Origin: Sphingomonadales bacterium
GTDB lineage: Bacteria > Pseudomonadota > Alphaproteobacteria > Sphingomonadales > Sphingomonadaceae
Reading direction: 5' to 3'
Length of the DNA: 45,564 bases
Assembly (NCBI GenBank): GCA_019750455.1
Contig: JAIEOM010000120.1
Coordinates: forward strand, 1-45,564
This document shows positions 17,601-25,443 of the stretch, in pieces. The notes under the pieces were generated by a model. It worked only from the letters and a program-made list of their open reading frames with translations. It did not search any database and had not been told where the DNA came from. The translations under genes were made by a program, and so were the position numbers. Numbering within the stretch: the first letter of the stretch is position 1; each line of letters starts with the position of its first letter.

Positions 17601-17962
17601 GCGGCGGCCTGGTTCACCGAATCGATGCCCGGCAGCGAGCCTTGCAGCGCCGGGATGTTGCGCAGCTGCGTGGCAAGGTCGGCCTGGCCGCTGAGCGCGA
17701 TGTCTTCCGCGCCCACCACGGTGATCGGGCTGGTGCTTTCGGTGACGGCGTCGAGGGCGATGCGCGAGCCGGTAACGACGATCGCTTCGCCGGGCTCGTC
17801 AGGCGCGGCCTCTGCGGCGGCGAGGTCCTCGGCGGTGATCGTCTCCTCGCCATCGACCGCGTCGGCGGCGCTGGCCTTCGCGGGGGCGAGGCCGGCGATC
17901 AGCAGCGCGGCGGCAAGAGCGGGAAGCGACGACGAATGGAGAGAGAGCTTCGTGATGCGCAT
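14606..17962 (-). CDS. TonB-dependent receptor (second, unknown ligand)
   Basis: A 1118-aa outer-membrane receptor. Start at ATG 17962, which has GAGGA upstream and a signal peptide (MRITKLSLHSS, hydrophobic Ala/Leu core, cleavage near ASA-ADA). The mature N-terminus is acidic, then EAIVVTGSRI leads into the plug (TSPITVVGAEDI, LATQLRNIPALQGSLPG, VEVLTGGASSIYGADAVSGVVNF). The barrel ends with FFYVGLRGSF. The plug type (NGHRHVPG, LNLRQLGTVRTLVL) is that of the large TonB receptors abundant in Sphingomonadales, many of unknown ligand. No siderophore or cobalamin gene is nearby, and I found no recognisable riboswitch in its leader. It diverges from the methylsuccinyl-CoA dehydrogenase gene. Confidence 0.94.
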   Translation of the reverse strand: MRITKLSLHSSSLPALAAALLIAGLAPAKASAADAVDGEETITAEDLAAAEAAPDEPGEAIVVTGSRIALDAVTESTSPITVVGAEDIALSGQADLATQLRNIPALQGSLPGIDSVNQAAAGDSSDLGISLLNLRQLGTVRTLVLENGHRHVPGTGGSAAVDVGAIPQGRIKSVEVLTGGASSIYGADAVSGVVNFTLRSGRDFDGLEFNVQGGISDEGDAENYSVSLAGGGEFADGRGSAVFSVDYSKQESLKASDRSFAGTGLFGLGFANDAIFSLLGLTDRDFGLPAGERPAQAFYPNVTLPVSSRFGIIAIDNGFASAFDAVNAINPDGSVPRLPGTNIPIAQVFDGSTLRAFNPGTFVDAFSASGGDGIGANVNELIVPEIEQLVFSAGADFEITPGIEAYFEGKYAFTDGIDATGTPFNDDIPIRLDNPFIPSALAAQVTQLQGLGQSPRIVVSRDIQDIDVLPTENTERTTIRFVTGLRGEFEKLGWKWDISYNYGRTEVESVFKNTRLDDRYFYAIDAIALNTGNLAAFRANNRTVSAIRGGQSIQINPNNAQAGDIICRSELDGTAPGVSPFPRPPRNPDGTGRAISFTPRTGVCAPINIFGPDSINGAGADFAFVDIVNSTVLTQQQLLGTLAGDTAEFFELPGGPIGFAAGFEWRKDTSLFTPSPLQNSPGITSGVVSSGSPVRPSPDPTFQAPSITVTEGFGELRAPLLGDMKFVELLEVNGAIRFSDYNTIGKTTAWTVGGRYKPIPSLSLRGTYSVAVRAPNLAELFGPVRAATIGLLADPCAAANVNSGSSFRPANCLEFVPAGFNPANFASAFRPGTTGGNPNLQEEEATTFTAGFVWQPTGFLDGLSVIADYYDIEITGAVGSLTGLQIAAACVDLPTTDNQFCDAITRNPTTGVIDNFTAGNVNLGSLAVRGIDFAATYTVDAPFGEDYGSFDLSVTGTHFLEDTSIFAAVPGTTATGLQAELDLTSQAIDNDNLGEFGNPEWIANFGVTWKLEDFRVGWTGRFESSQLSPGITNIQVVDVAIDGNQVVVRPDNTLVPLAQRDTGASMVHDLFASYNFAEKFSLYGGVNNLTDREPYLGSLVRPIGVRGRFFYVGLRGSF

Positions 17963-18349
17963 GGGTAGGTCCTCGCGTGAAAAAGGTCGGGACAGGGTCT
18001 GGAACCGCGGTGTGCGGTGCCGGGCCTTGCCGTCTTCGCCGGGATGTGCCGTACCGTGGGGGGTGTCCCCTCTCGGCGCATCCTGTGCGGTCCTTCCTGC
18101 GCGAGGGCGGATGCCCGAGGTTTGCTGCCCCTGATCGTCTGCCCCCAGACGAAAGATGCGCCAGTTATCTGGCTGCACCCAAGGTCCGGTATTACGATCT
18201 GGCCCATTCGTGGTTAGTGGTCATTCGACGTAGTTTCGCAGGCCCCGCCGGTTTGCGCCTGTCACTGTGATGGAATGGCAACAGGCCTGCGCGGCGCGGC
18301 GTTTTTGCGGGTTCGCGCCGGGGCTGCAGCTCTGCTAGCAGCTTGCGCC
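17963..18349. other. Divergent intergenic region, TBDR / mcd
   Basis: 387 bp without a supported gene. It contains a perfect 6-4-6 hairpin (CGTCTG-CCCC-CAGACG, 18136-18151) that would fall in the TonB receptor leader, and a CATTCG direct repeat with a 17-bp period (18205 and 18222). I see no consensus promoter and no known riboswitch core. The mcd reading frame is open back to 18275, so part of this region could be coding if the start is further upstream. Confidence 0.55.
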
Positions 18350-20008
18350 ATGAGCGAATGGATCACGGCGGCGCGCGCGGCTCTCGGGGCGGCGCGCCAG
18401 TATTGCGAAGCGGTGCGGATGGCGACAGCGGCGGTGGTGGCCCCGCAAGGCGTGCCCGATCCGGCCTTGCTGACCCGCGAGCAGCAACGCGTCCACGGCT
18501 TTGCCTGGGTGGCGGCCAGTATCGCCGCGCTGGAGGCGACGCTCGACTGGGCGGCCCGCGCGCAAGGGGCGGGGCGGCTGGGGGAGGCGGATGAACTCGC
18601 CCTGCGCATCGGCTTTGGCGAGGCTCTCGCCCAGATCGCCTATGGCGTGCCGATGAGCGCACACGAGGTGGTGCGCCCCGCAGGCCTCGGCACGGCGGCG
18701 GCGGCGCAGGCCTTTGCCGCGCATCCGGCCGTGGCGCGCTTTCTGGAGGATGGCAGCACGGCGCAGACCCGCGCGCGGCTGGCGGCGCTGCTGGCTGAAG
18801 GGGTGCGCCCGTGCGAGGCGCTGGATGATGATGCGCTCGATCTGATCCGAGACCAGATGCGCGCCTTCACCGCCGCCGCGATCACGCCACACGCCCATGG
18901 CTGGCACCTCGCCGATGCGCTGATCCCCGATGATGTGATCGCCGAGATGGCGGCGCTGGGCGTGTTCGGCGTGTGCATCCCCGAGGAACACGGCGGCCTC
19001 GGCCTCGGCAAGCTGGCGATGGCGGTGGTCTCGGAGGAACTCTCGCGCGGGTGGATCTGTGCGGGCAGCCTTGGCACGCGGTCAGAGATTGCGGGCGAAC
19101 TGATTTCGGAGAACGGCACGCCCGAGCAGAAGGCCGCGTGGCTCCCCCGCATTGCCGATGGCTCCTGCCTGCCCACCGCCGTCTTTACCGAGCCCGACAC
19201 CGGCAGCGACCTCGCCGCGGTTCGCACCCGGGGCGAACGGCAGGCGGACGGCAGCTGGCGGGTGACGGGGGCGAAGACCTGGATCACCCACGCCGCGCGC
19301 GCCGACCTGATGACGATGCTGGTGCGCACCGATCCTGACACGCCGGGCTATGCCGGGCTCTCGATGCTGCTCGCCGAAAAGACGCGCGGGACCGATGCCG
19401 TGCCGTTCCCCGATGCCGGTATCGACGGGAGCGAGATCGAAGTCCTCGGCTATCGCGGCATGAAGGAATATGCGCTTGGCCTCGATGGCTTTGCCGTGGC
19501 CGCCGAGGGCCTGCTGGGCGGGCGCGAGGGGCAGGGCTTCAAGCAGCTGATGCGCACCTTCGAAGGCGCCCGCATCCAGACCGCCGCGCGCGCCGTCGGC
19601 GTGGCGTGGGACGCCTTCGACCTCGCGTTCGATTATGCGCTGGGCCGCAAGCAGTTCGGCGAGCCGCTGACCGCTTTCCCGCGCGTCGCCGACAAGCTGG
19701 CGCTGATGGCGGTCGAGACGGTCATGGCGCGCGAGCTGACCTATGCCGCCGCCCGCGCCAAGGATTCCGGCGCGCGCTGCGATATCGAGGCGGGGATGGC
19801 CAAGCTGCTGGCGGCACGTGCGGCATGGAGCGCGGCGGACAACGCGGTGCAGATCCACGGCGGGAACGGCTATGCGCTCGAGTATCCGATCAGCCGGGTG
19901 CTGTGCGATGCAAGGATTCTCAATATCTTCGAGGGCGCAGCGGAGATTCAGGCGCAGGTGATCGGGCGGGGTCTGCTGGCGGGTCAGGCGATCAGAGCAC
20001 CCGCCTGA
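18350..20008 (+). CDS. mcd: Probable (2S)-methylsuccinyl-CoA dehydrogenase
   Basis: 552 aa from ATG 18350, far longer than ordinary acyl-CoA dehydrogenases because of an N-terminal helical extension of about 150 residues containing [14 protein letters not shown]. This size and extension fit Mcd of the ethylmalonyl-CoA pathway, which oxidises (2S)-methylsuccinyl-CoA to mesaconyl-CoA during C2 assimilation. The core shows [46 protein letters not shown] and [19 protein letters not shown], where the EG glutamate is the expected catalytic base. ATG 18275 is an in-frame alternative; neither start has a strong ribosome site, but 18350 matches the usual N-terminus. No other pathway gene is in view. 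The 3' end overlaps the convergent response regulator gene by 17 bp. Confidence 0.85.
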   Translation: MSEWITAARAALGAARQYCEAVRMATAAVVAPQGVPDPALLTREQQRVHGFAWVAASIAALEATLDWAARAQGAGRLGEADELALRIGFGEALAQIAYGVPMSAHEVVRPAGLGTAAAAQAFAAHPAVARFLEDGSTAQTRARLAALLAEGVRPCEALDDDALDLIRDQMRAFTAAAITPHAHGWHLADALIPDDVIAEMAALGVFGVCIPEEHGGLGLGKLAMAVVSEELSRGWICAGSLGTRSEIAGELISENGTPEQKAAWLPRIADGSCLPTAVFTEPDTGSDLAAVRTRGERQADGSWRVTGAKTWITHAARADLMTMLVRTDPDTPGYAGLSMLLAEKTRGTDAVPFPDAGIDGSEIEVLGYRGMKEYALGLDGFAVAAEGLLGGREGQGFKQLMRTFEGARIQTAARAVGVAWDAFDLAFDYALGRKQFGEPLTAFPRVADKLALMAVETVMARELTYAAARAKDSGARCDIEAGMAKLLAARAAWSAADNAVQIHGGNGYALEYPISRVLCDARILNIFEGAAEIQAQVIGRGLLAGQAIRAPA

Positions 20009-20453
20009 CGCTCGCCTCGGCCATCGGCGCGCGCAGGGTTTCGGGGGCGAGGGCGCTTCTCAGGTCGACATGGCGGGGCCGGTCGCCGCGCAGCTTGAAG
20101 ATTCGCCGCACCCGCGCCACCAGACCCGCCGCATCGAAGGGCTTGGAGACGAAATCCTGCGCCCCGGCATAGATCGCCTGCAAGTGGTCCTGCTCGCCGT
20201 TCATGGCGGTGAACATGATCACCGGCAGATCGTAGAACATGGCCGACTGGCGCAGGCGGCGCAGCAGGGTGAGGCCGGACTGGCCGGGCATCGACTGGTC
20301 GAGCAGCAGCAGATCGGGGCGCTTGCGATTGATGCAGGTCCATGCCGCCTCGGCACTGTTGACCCATCCGCAGGCAAAGCCCGCATCGATCAGCAGCTCG
20401 CTCGCCAGTTCGGCGACCAGTTCATCGTCATCGGCAATCAGGATGCGGGCCAT
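19992..20453 (-). CDS. Single-domain response regulator (CheY-like receiver)
   Basis: 153 aa from ATG 20453 (AGGA upstream; an in-frame TTG at 20471 is less likely). A complete receiver domain: acidic pocket D8-D10, phospho-acceptor D52 in [11 protein letters not shown]82 in IMFTAM, K104 in VSKPF. After residue 120 only a short tail of about 30 residues remains, with no DNA-binding or enzymatic output domain. No histidine kinase is in the window, so its partner is encoded elsewhere. The last 17 bp overlap the end of the convergent mcd gene. Confidence 0.93.
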   Translation of the reverse strand: MARILIADDDELVAELASELLIDAGFACGWVNSAEAAWTCINRKRPDLLLLDQSMPGQSGLTLLRRLRQSAMFYDLPVIMFTAMNGEQDHLQAIYAGAQDFVSKPFDAAGLVARVRRIFKLRGDRPRHVDLRSALAPETLRAPMAEASVRRVL

Positions 20454-20559
20454 GGGGGTCCTGTGGGGCAAGTTAAGCGGGATAGTGGCCTGTTAACCAA
20501 CCTGTCGTTTTAGGCGGCCTGACTGGCCCCCTCGCAACAACCCCTAGGCGCCGGCCAGA

Positions 20560-20586
20560 CCCCCGCTTGCCCCTGACTTGCGGGGG
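20560..20586 (+). other. Hairpin in the phosphatase leader
   Basis: CCCCCGC and GCGGGGG form a perfect 7-bp stem with a 13-nt loop, 17 bp before the phosphatase start codon. It could terminate leftover transcription or influence translation. Nothing else decides its role. Confidence 0.35.
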
Positions 20587-20603
20587 TGTAAGGGCTGTTC
20601 GCC

Positions 20604-21419
20604 ATGACCAGCGATTCTATCGGCGGCGCAGCCAGCAGCGCCCGCATCGGCCCCTTCTATGTCACCGAAGGCATCCACAACCTGCGCGATTACGGCGGCT
20701 ATGCGGTGCAGGGCGGTGGGCGCGTGAAGACCGGGCTGCTGCTGCGCTCGGGCCAGCACATGGAGGCCTCGGACGCGGATCTCGCGCTGGTCGATGCGCT
20801 CGACATTCGCACCGTGATCGACCTGCGCGGCACCAGCGAGCGGACCGGATTTCCGTGCAGGCGCCATGCGAACTTCGCCGCACAAGTAATTGCCTATGAT
20901 GGTGAAACATCGAACTCCCCGCCCCACGAAGGCGGCGGCGGGCAGGTGGTGATGACCCCTGAAAAGGCACGCGAGCGGATGCTGGCGGTCTACACCCGGA
21001 TGCCGGTCAACCCCGCGATGATCTGGGTGTTCCGCGAATATTTCAACGCCCTCGACGCGAACGAGGGCGGAAGTCTGGTCCACTGCTTTGCCGGCAAGGA
21101 CCGCACGGGGATTGCCGCCAGCCTGCTGCTCCACGTGCTCGGCGTGCACCACGATGATATCGTGACCGAATTCCTGCTGACCAACGAAGCCCCGACCCGC
21201 GCCATCCTCGAACGCCAGTCGCTGCCCCGGATGGAGGCGCATTACGGCGCGATCGAGCCTGAGGCGCTGCACAACCTGATGGGTGTTCTGCCTGAATATC
21301 TGGATACTTATATCGCGAAGGTGACACAGGATCACGGATCGCTCGATGCCTATCTGGCGACAATCTTAGGTGTGGACGAGGATAGAAAACAGCGCCTCAG
21401 GGCCAAGCTGGTGGCGTGA
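20604..21419 (+). CDS. Tyrosine/lipid phosphatase (IphP / MptpB type)
   Basis: A 271-aa phosphatase. AAGGG precedes ATG 20604 by 9 bp. The N-terminal part has the family motif NLRDYGGYAV followed by LLLRSGQ and IDLRGTSER; the P-loop is HCFAGKDRTG with nucleophile C161 and R167. The HCxxGKDRTG form is typical of the atypical bacterial tyrosine phosphatases IphP and MptpB, which act on phosphotyrosine and phosphoinositides. There is no signal peptide, so it is cytoplasmic unless exported by another route. It lies 61 bp upstream of trxB on the same strand and may share transcription; no functional link is evident. Confidence 0.92.
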   Translation: MTSDSIGGAASSARIGPFYVTEGIHNLRDYGGYAVQGGGRVKTGLLLRSGQHMEASDADLALVDALDIRTVIDLRGTSERTGFPCRRHANFAAQVIAYDGETSNSPPHEGGGGQVVMTPEKARERMLAVYTRMPVNPAMIWVFREYFNALDANEGGSLVHCFAGKDRTGIAASLLLHVLGVHHDDIVTEFLLTNEAPTRAILERQSLPRMEAHYGAIEPEALHNLMGVLPEYLDTYIAKVTQDHGSLDAYLATILGVDEDRKQRLRAKLVA

Positions 21420-21480
21420 CAATCGCTTCGGCAAACCCCATATCGCTCCCCTGAGATTCCCACCGCAAGGCACCCGCACC

Positions 21481-22452
21481 ATGGCGACCCACACCACCAA
21501 GATGCTCATCATCGGCTCCGGCCCCGCCGGCTATTCTGCTGCGATCTACGCCGCGCGCGCAATGCTGGAGCCGATTGTCGTGCAAGGCCTCCAGCCCGGC
21601 GGCCAGCTGACCATCACCACCGATGTCGAGAATTATCCCGGCTTCCGCGACGTGGTGCAGGGCCCGTGGCTGATGGAGGAAATGAAGGCGCAGGCCGAAC
21701 ATGTCGGCACGCGCATGATCTGGGACACGATCGTCTCGGTCGATCTGGAAAGCGGCTCCCCATTCCGCGCAATCGGCGACAGCGGGGACGAATATATCGC
21801 CGATTGCGTGGTGATCTGCACCGGCGCGCAGGCCAAGTGGCTGGGCGTTCCGGGCGAGATGGCGCTGGGCGGCAAGGGCGTGTCCGCCTGCGCGACCTGT
21901 GACGGGTTCTTCTACCGCGGCAAGAAGGTCGCCGTGATCGGCGGCGGCAACACCGCCGTGGAAGAGGCGCTCTATCTCACCAACCATTCCGACAACGTCA
22001 CCCTGATCCACCGCCGTAACAGCCTTCGCGCCGAGAAGATCTTGCAGGAACGGCTGTTCGCCAATCCCAAGATCACGGTGATCTGGAACAAGGCGGTCGA
22101 CAGCTTCGAGGCGGGCGAGAACGGCATGCTCCACCACCTTGCCCTCACCGACACGGTCACGGGCGAGGCGAGCACGCTGGAGGTGGACGGGGCCTTCGTC
22201 GCCATCGGCCACGCGCCGGCGACCGAGCTGTTCAAGGGCAAGCTGCCGATGGACGAGAGCGGCTATCTGCTGACCGAACCCGGCACGCCCAAGACCGCGA
22301 TCCCCGGCGTTTTCGCTGCCGGTGACGTGACCGACCATGTCTACCGCCAGGCGGTGACGGCGGCGGGCATGGGCTGCATGGCCGCGCTCGATGCCGAACG
22401 TTACCTCGCCGCCCGCGCCCATGCGGGCCAGCAGGCGGTGGCGGCGGAGTAA
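21481..22452 (+). CDS. trxB: Thioredoxin reductase
   Basis: A 323-aa flavoprotein that passes electrons from NADPH through FAD to thioredoxin in the cytoplasm. Visible are the FAD site IIGSGPAGYSAAIYAARA, the redox-active CATC (C137 and C140), the NADPH-binding VIGGGNTAVEEALYL and the C-terminal FAAGDVTDHVYRQAVTAAGMG. ATG 21481 gives the standard N-terminus (MATHTTKMLIIGSGPAG); the open frame upstream to 21370 is not conserved-looking. Length is normal for the family. Transcription appears to end at the hairpin at 22464. Confidence 0.97.
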   Translation: MATHTTKMLIIGSGPAGYSAAIYAARAMLEPIVVQGLQPGGQLTITTDVENYPGFRDVVQGPWLMEEMKAQAEHVGTRMIWDTIVSVDLESGSPFRAIGDSGDEYIADCVVICTGAQAKWLGVPGEMALGGKGVSACATCDGFFYRGKKVAVIGGGNTAVEEALYLTNHSDNVTLIHRRNSLRAEKILQERLFANPKITVIWNKAVDSFEAGENGMLHHLALTDTVTGEASTLEVDGAFVAIGHAPATELFKGKLPMDESGYLLTEPGTPKTAIPGVFAAGDVTDHVYRQAVTAAGMGCMAALDAERYLAARAHAGQQAVAAE

Positions 22453-22463
22453 TCCGGAGCAAA

Positions 22464-22493
22464 TCCCTCCCCATCCTGCGGGACGGGGAGGGA
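22464..22493. terminator. Bidirectional hairpin between trxB and MAPEG genes
   Basis: TCCCTCCCC and GGGGAGGGA form a 9-bp perfect stem, with a smaller inner TCC/GGA pairing, between the convergent trxB (stop 22452) and MAPEG (stop 22503) genes. The AAT/ATT flanks give only short A/T runs. Confidence 0.65.
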
Positions 22494-22502
22494 ATTCGGC
22501 CA

Positions 22503-22943
22503 TCACCCGTGGGAGTGGAACACCGCAATCCCCGCGTGCAGGATCAGCGCCATCAGCGCGAGGCTTGAGAGGGCGAACAGCGCGAAGCGCACTGCCACCT
22601 TGTTCCATGTCGCCTGCACGATCGAGTGCAGCACCCGGAAGGCCACATAGGCCCAGGCCAGCGTGGTGTTGAACCCGTCACCCTGACCGATGATCGCCAG
22701 CACGATCGCCACTGCATAAAAGAGTGTAGGAGCTTCGTGCAAATGATTGTAATTGTCGGCTTTCCAGCTGACAGTATCGGGCAGCTGCGCGCGCAGGGAG
22801 GCGCCGGTCGAACCGACCATGCCCTTGGCATCGATCCCCGCCTTGACCATCGCCGGGATACGGGTGGCATACATCCACACCCACATCACCATCGTCCACG
22901 CCAGCAGCGCGACGACGGGTTGCAGAATGTCCATTCCGATCAT
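22503..22943 (-). CDS. MAPEG family membrane protein (downstream copy)
   Basis: 146 aa with four hydrophobic segments and the bacterial MAPEG pattern: a first helix followed by RIPAMVKAGID, then NYNHLHEAPTLFYAVAIVLA (the conserved N-x-x-E-x-P core) and AWAYVAFRVLHSIVQAT. ATG 22943 has GAGGAG at good spacing. MAPEG proteins are trimeric membrane enzymes of glutathione/eicosanoid-type chemistry; bacterial members may conjugate lipophilic electrophiles to glutathione, but this one is uncharacterised. It follows its paralogue by 10 bp, with the ribosome site in the end of that gene, so the two are co-transcribed. Confidence 0.9.
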   Translation of the reverse strand: MIGMDILQPVVALLAWTMVMWVWMYATRIPAMVKAGIDAKGMVGSTGASLRAQLPDTVSWKADNYNHLHEAPTLFYAVAIVLAIIGQGDGFNTTLAWAYVAFRVLHSIVQATWNKVAVRFALFALSSLALMALILHAGIAVFHSHG

Positions 22944-22953
22944 GGTGGTCTCC

Positions 22954-23403
22954 TCAGGCAGGCAGGGCGGAAGGGTCGGCAAAGGCGGTGACCATCACCG
23001 CGCGGATCGCCAGACCCAGCAGGGCGAAGGTTGACAGGATGAACAGCAGAAAGCGCACCGGCACCTTGTTCACCGTCGCCTGCCAGATCGAATGGAGGAT
23101 GCGCAGGGCGACGTAGGCCCAGGCCAGCGCCACATCCACCGCGCCCGCGCCCATGATCGCGAGGATCACGGCCGCCGCATAGAACACGGTGGGCTGTTCC
23201 ATCAGGTGGGCATAGTTGTGTGCGGGCCAGTTGGCGCGCGGATCGAGCCTGCCCTCAAGGTCCTGCCCGCGCGCGCCGGGGTTGTTGCCGAGGTCGATCC
23301 CGGCCTTCTTCATCGCGGGCAGACGCACGCTCGCCAGCCAGAACACCATGATCAGCGACCACAGCACCAGTACGGCGGCGGGCGCGAGAATTTGCGCTTG
23401 CAT
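22954..23403 (-). CDS. MAPEG family membrane protein (upstream copy)
   Basis: 149 aa, four predicted membrane helices, with RLPAMKKAGIDLG, NYAHLMEQPTVFYAAAVILA and AWAYVALRILHSIWQAT matching its neighbour position by position. GAGGGG lies 8 bp before ATG 23403. The two adjacent copies look like a tandem duplication that has since diverged, and may form mixed trimers (inference). It diverges from csaA across 93 bp. Confidence 0.9.
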   Translation of the reverse strand: MQAQILAPAAVLVLWSLIMVFWLASVRLPAMKKAGIDLGNNPGARGQDLEGRLDPRANWPAHNYAHLMEQPTVFYAAAVILAIMGAGAVDVALAWAYVALRILHSIWQATVNKVPVRFLLFILSTFALLGLAIRAVMVTAFADPSALPA

Positions 23404-23496
23404 TGAAATGATCCCCTCGGAATGCCTCTCTGCCGTTCAGACTGCGAGGGGCGGTTTGGATTGTCAAATGCAACCCATCGCCCTCGGGGGTCCGCC

Positions 23497-23868
23497 ATGC
23501 ACCTTGTCCACGACCATGCTGCGCCGCCTGCCGGCACCATCGGCTTTGACGATTTCCTCAAGGTCGATATCCGCGCCGGCCGGGTGATCCGCGCCGAGCC
23601 CTTTCCGGAGGCGCGCAAGCCCTCGCTGAAGCTCACCATCGACTTTGGCGAAGGTGTGGGGGTGAAGCGGTCCTCGGCACAGATTGCGGAGCTTTACGCG
23701 CCCGAGGCGCTCGAAGGGCGGATGGTCGCGGCGGTGGTCAATTTTCCGCTCCGCCAGATCGGCAAGTTCATGTCCGAGGTGCTGACGCTGGGGTTTCCCG
23801 ATGCCCAAGGCCGCGTGGTGCTGTTCGCGCCGGACGAGGCGGTGCCACTCGGCGCGCGGCTGTTCTGA
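23497..23868 (+). CDS. csaA: CsaA-like tRNA-binding-domain chaperone
   Basis: 123 aa, almost entirely an OB-fold tRNA-binding domain: FDDFLKVDIRAGRVIRAEPFPEARKPSLKL, then the conserved SSAQI segment and VVNFPLRQIGKFMSEVLTLG. CsaA is described as a secretion-associated chaperone; its homologues also resemble the C-terminal domain of methionyl-tRNA synthetase and bind RNA. GGGGG lies 6 bp before ATG 23497. The frame continues upstream to 23422, but that part is not conserved in character. It is followed by the repeat/hairpin/parS element. Confidence 0.9.
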   Translation: MHLVHDHAAPPAGTIGFDDFLKVDIRAGRVIRAEPFPEARKPSLKLTIDFGEGVGVKRSSAQIAELYAPEALEGRMVAAVVNFPLRQIGKFMSEVLTLGFPDAQGRVVLFAPDEAVPLGARLF

Positions 23869-23886
23869 GGCGGGCTTTGGCCCTGT

Positions 23887-23930
23887 CCAGACCCCCTCCA
23901 GACCCCACCTAGACCCCCGTTAGACCCCCT
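23887..23930. repeat. Four tandem 11-bp repeats
   Basis: Copies at 23887, 23898, 23909 and 23920, each with the core AGACCCC at the same position (for example CCAGACCCCCT and TTAGACCCCCT). The period is exactly 11 bp, about one DNA turn, so the cores face the same side of the helix. The array lies between csaA and the ATPase gene, ending 9 bp before the parS-like site. Confidence 0.85.
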
Positions 23931-23941
23931 CTGGCGAGGGG
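23926..23941 (+). terminator. Hairpin joining the repeat array to parS
   Basis: CCCCTC-TGGC-GAGGGG is a perfect 6-bp stem with a 4-nt loop, followed by TTT, downstream of csaA. It may be a weak intrinsic terminator for csaA. It shares bases with the last 11-bp repeat and with the first two bases of the parS-like site. Confidence 0.5.
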
Positions 23942-23955
23942 TTTCACGTGAAACA
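23940..23955. other. parS-like ParB-binding site
   Basis: GGTTTCACGTGAAACA matches 15 of 16 bases of the widely conserved parS consensus (TGTTTCACGTGAAACA) and holds a perfect 14-bp palindrome. It is intergenic and immediately abuts the stop codon of the HerA-like ATPase gene. parS sites cluster near chromosomal replication origins and nucleate ParB-CTP loading for segregation, so this segment probably lies in the origin-proximal domain. I saw only one copy in the window. Confidence 0.8.
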
Positions 23956-25443
23956 TCACGCCGCAGCGGGCAGGGCGGGAACAGTGATCGATCGCTCCCC
24001 GCCAAAATCCTCGCGCACCACGATCCGGCCCTGCCGTTCGAGATGGTCGAGCAATCGCCGCACCCGGCTGGGCGAGGCACTGCCATAGAGGCGGCCAAGT
24101 TCTTCCTCGTCCGGCATGGCATGGCCGCAATGGGCAGCGATGAGGATGGCGAGGTAGGGGGCGAGCATGTCGTCATCCACCCCTGCGGCGGCCTGCGCGA
24201 TAATGGTGCGAGCAGCCTCGTCGATCTGGTCCATGCCGCTGATTGCAAAGGCGAAAAGGCGGCGGAAGCGGGCGATGTCGACATGCGCGGAGGCGATGCC
24301 CTGCTGGCGGCAGCGGATCGCGAAATCGCGGAATAGGCTGGCCGCCGGACGATAGGTCGCGCCCTCGGCCAGAGCGATCTCGCGCACCACATCCTCGATG
24401 CTGCCGCCATCGCTCGCCGGGGGCGGTGCGATGGGGCGCGGAGCGGGCGCGGCGGGGGTGTCGACCGGCGTGGCTGTAGGCGTCACCTCTGGCAGCACAC
24501 GGGGCTGGGCGAGGGCTTCCTCCAGATCGGCGCGCGGCTGCGGCGGCGGCGGCACGCGGCGAACCGGCTGGGTCTGAGCCGCGGCCTCGGCCAAGCGATC
24601 GGTCAGCAGCGCCTCCATCGCGCCCTCCTCGGCCTGCGGGAGCGGAATCAGTCCCTGTCCGCCGCCGCGCCCGGCGGTGCGCACCGCGCCGACCTGCACC
24701 GCTACCGGCCGCCTGCTGATCGCCGGGCCGAGGCCGAGGAACTGCCCGCGCTGGAGATCGCGGATGCGCTCCGCCTGCCGCCGGTCCATGCCGAGCAGAT
24801 CGGCGGCACGCTGCATGTCGATATCGAGAAAAGTGCGCCCCATCAGGAAGTTGCTCGCCTCGGCAGCGACATTCTTGGCAAGCTTGGCGAGGCGCTGGGT
24901 GGCGACAATCCCGGCGAGCCCGCGCTTGCGACCGCGGCACATCAGGTTGGTCATGGCCGACAGCGTAAGCCGCCGCGTCTCGTCATTCATTTCGCCCGCC
25001 GCGGCAGGGGCGAACATCTGCGCCTCGTCCACCACCACCAGCGCCGGATACCAGTGTTCGCGCGGGGCATCGAACAGGACGGTGAGGAACAGCGCAGCGC
25101 AGCGGATCTGCGCCTCAACCTCCAGCTCATCAAGCGCCAGCACCACCGAGGCGCGGTGCTGGCGGACACGCGCGGCCAGCGCCTCGATCTCGCGCGGGGA
25201 ATAAGCGCCAGCGTCGATTACCACATGGCCGAAGGCATCGGCCAGCGTAACGAAATCGCCCTCGGGATCGATGATGATCTGTTGGACCTGCCCCGCGCAT
25301 TCCTCGAGCAGGCGGCGCAGCAGGTGCGACTTGCCCGAGCCCGAATTGCCCTGCACCAGCAGACGCGTGGCGAGCAGCTCGGCAAGGTCGATGCCGATGG
25401 CCTGGCCGTCCGGGCCGCGTCCGATGTCTATGGTGGCTGTCAC
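23956..25443 (-). CDS. HerA-like ATP-binding protein (DUF87/VirB4-FtsK superfamily)
   Basis: About 495 aa from GTG 25443. The ATPase core has Walker A GNSGSGKSH (residues 32-40), a DPEGDFVTL segment, Walker B ALVVVDEAQMF and a sensor-like IVATQRLAKLAKNVAAEASNF, as in HerA-type hexameric translocases. A Pro-rich linker (about residues 290-380) and a C-terminal winged-helix-like region (MPDEEELGRLYGSASPSRVRRLLDHL) follow. Role unknown: HerA relatives translocate DNA in repair or in defence with NurA-type nucleases, but no nuclease gene is adjacent. The start is uncertain, as there is no clear ribosome site; the frame is open to 25629. The gene ends next to the parS-like site. Confidence 0.85.
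   Translation of the reverse strand: MTATIDIGRGPDGQAIGIDLAELLATRLLVQGNSGSGKSHLLRRLLEECAGQVQQIIIDPEGDFVTLADAFGHVVIDAGAYSPREIEALAARVRQHRASVVLALDELEVEAQIRCAALFLTVLFDAPREHWYPALVVVDEAQMFAPAAAGEMNDETRRLTLSAMTNLMCRGRKRGLAGIVATQRLAKLAKNVAAEASNFLMGRTFLDIDMQRAADLLGMDRRQAERIRDLQRGQFLGLGPAISRRPVAVQVGAVRTAGRGGGQGLIPLPQAEEGAMEALLTDRLAEAAAQTQPVRRVPPPPQPRADLEEALAQPRVLPEVTPTATPVDTPAAPAPRPIAPPPASDGGSIEDVVREIALAEGATYRPAASLFRDFAIRCRQQGIASAHVDIARFRRLFAFAISGMDQIDEAARTIIAQAAAGVDDDMLAPYLAILIAAHCGHAMPDEEELGRLYGSASPSRVRRLLDHLERQGRIVVREDFGGERSITVPALPAAA

Noticed and set aside
17963..18349. Cobalamin or other riboswitch in the TonB receptor leader
   Set aside because: I looked for conserved cobalamin and TPP riboswitch core sequences and found none; only a small 6-4-6 hairpin is present.
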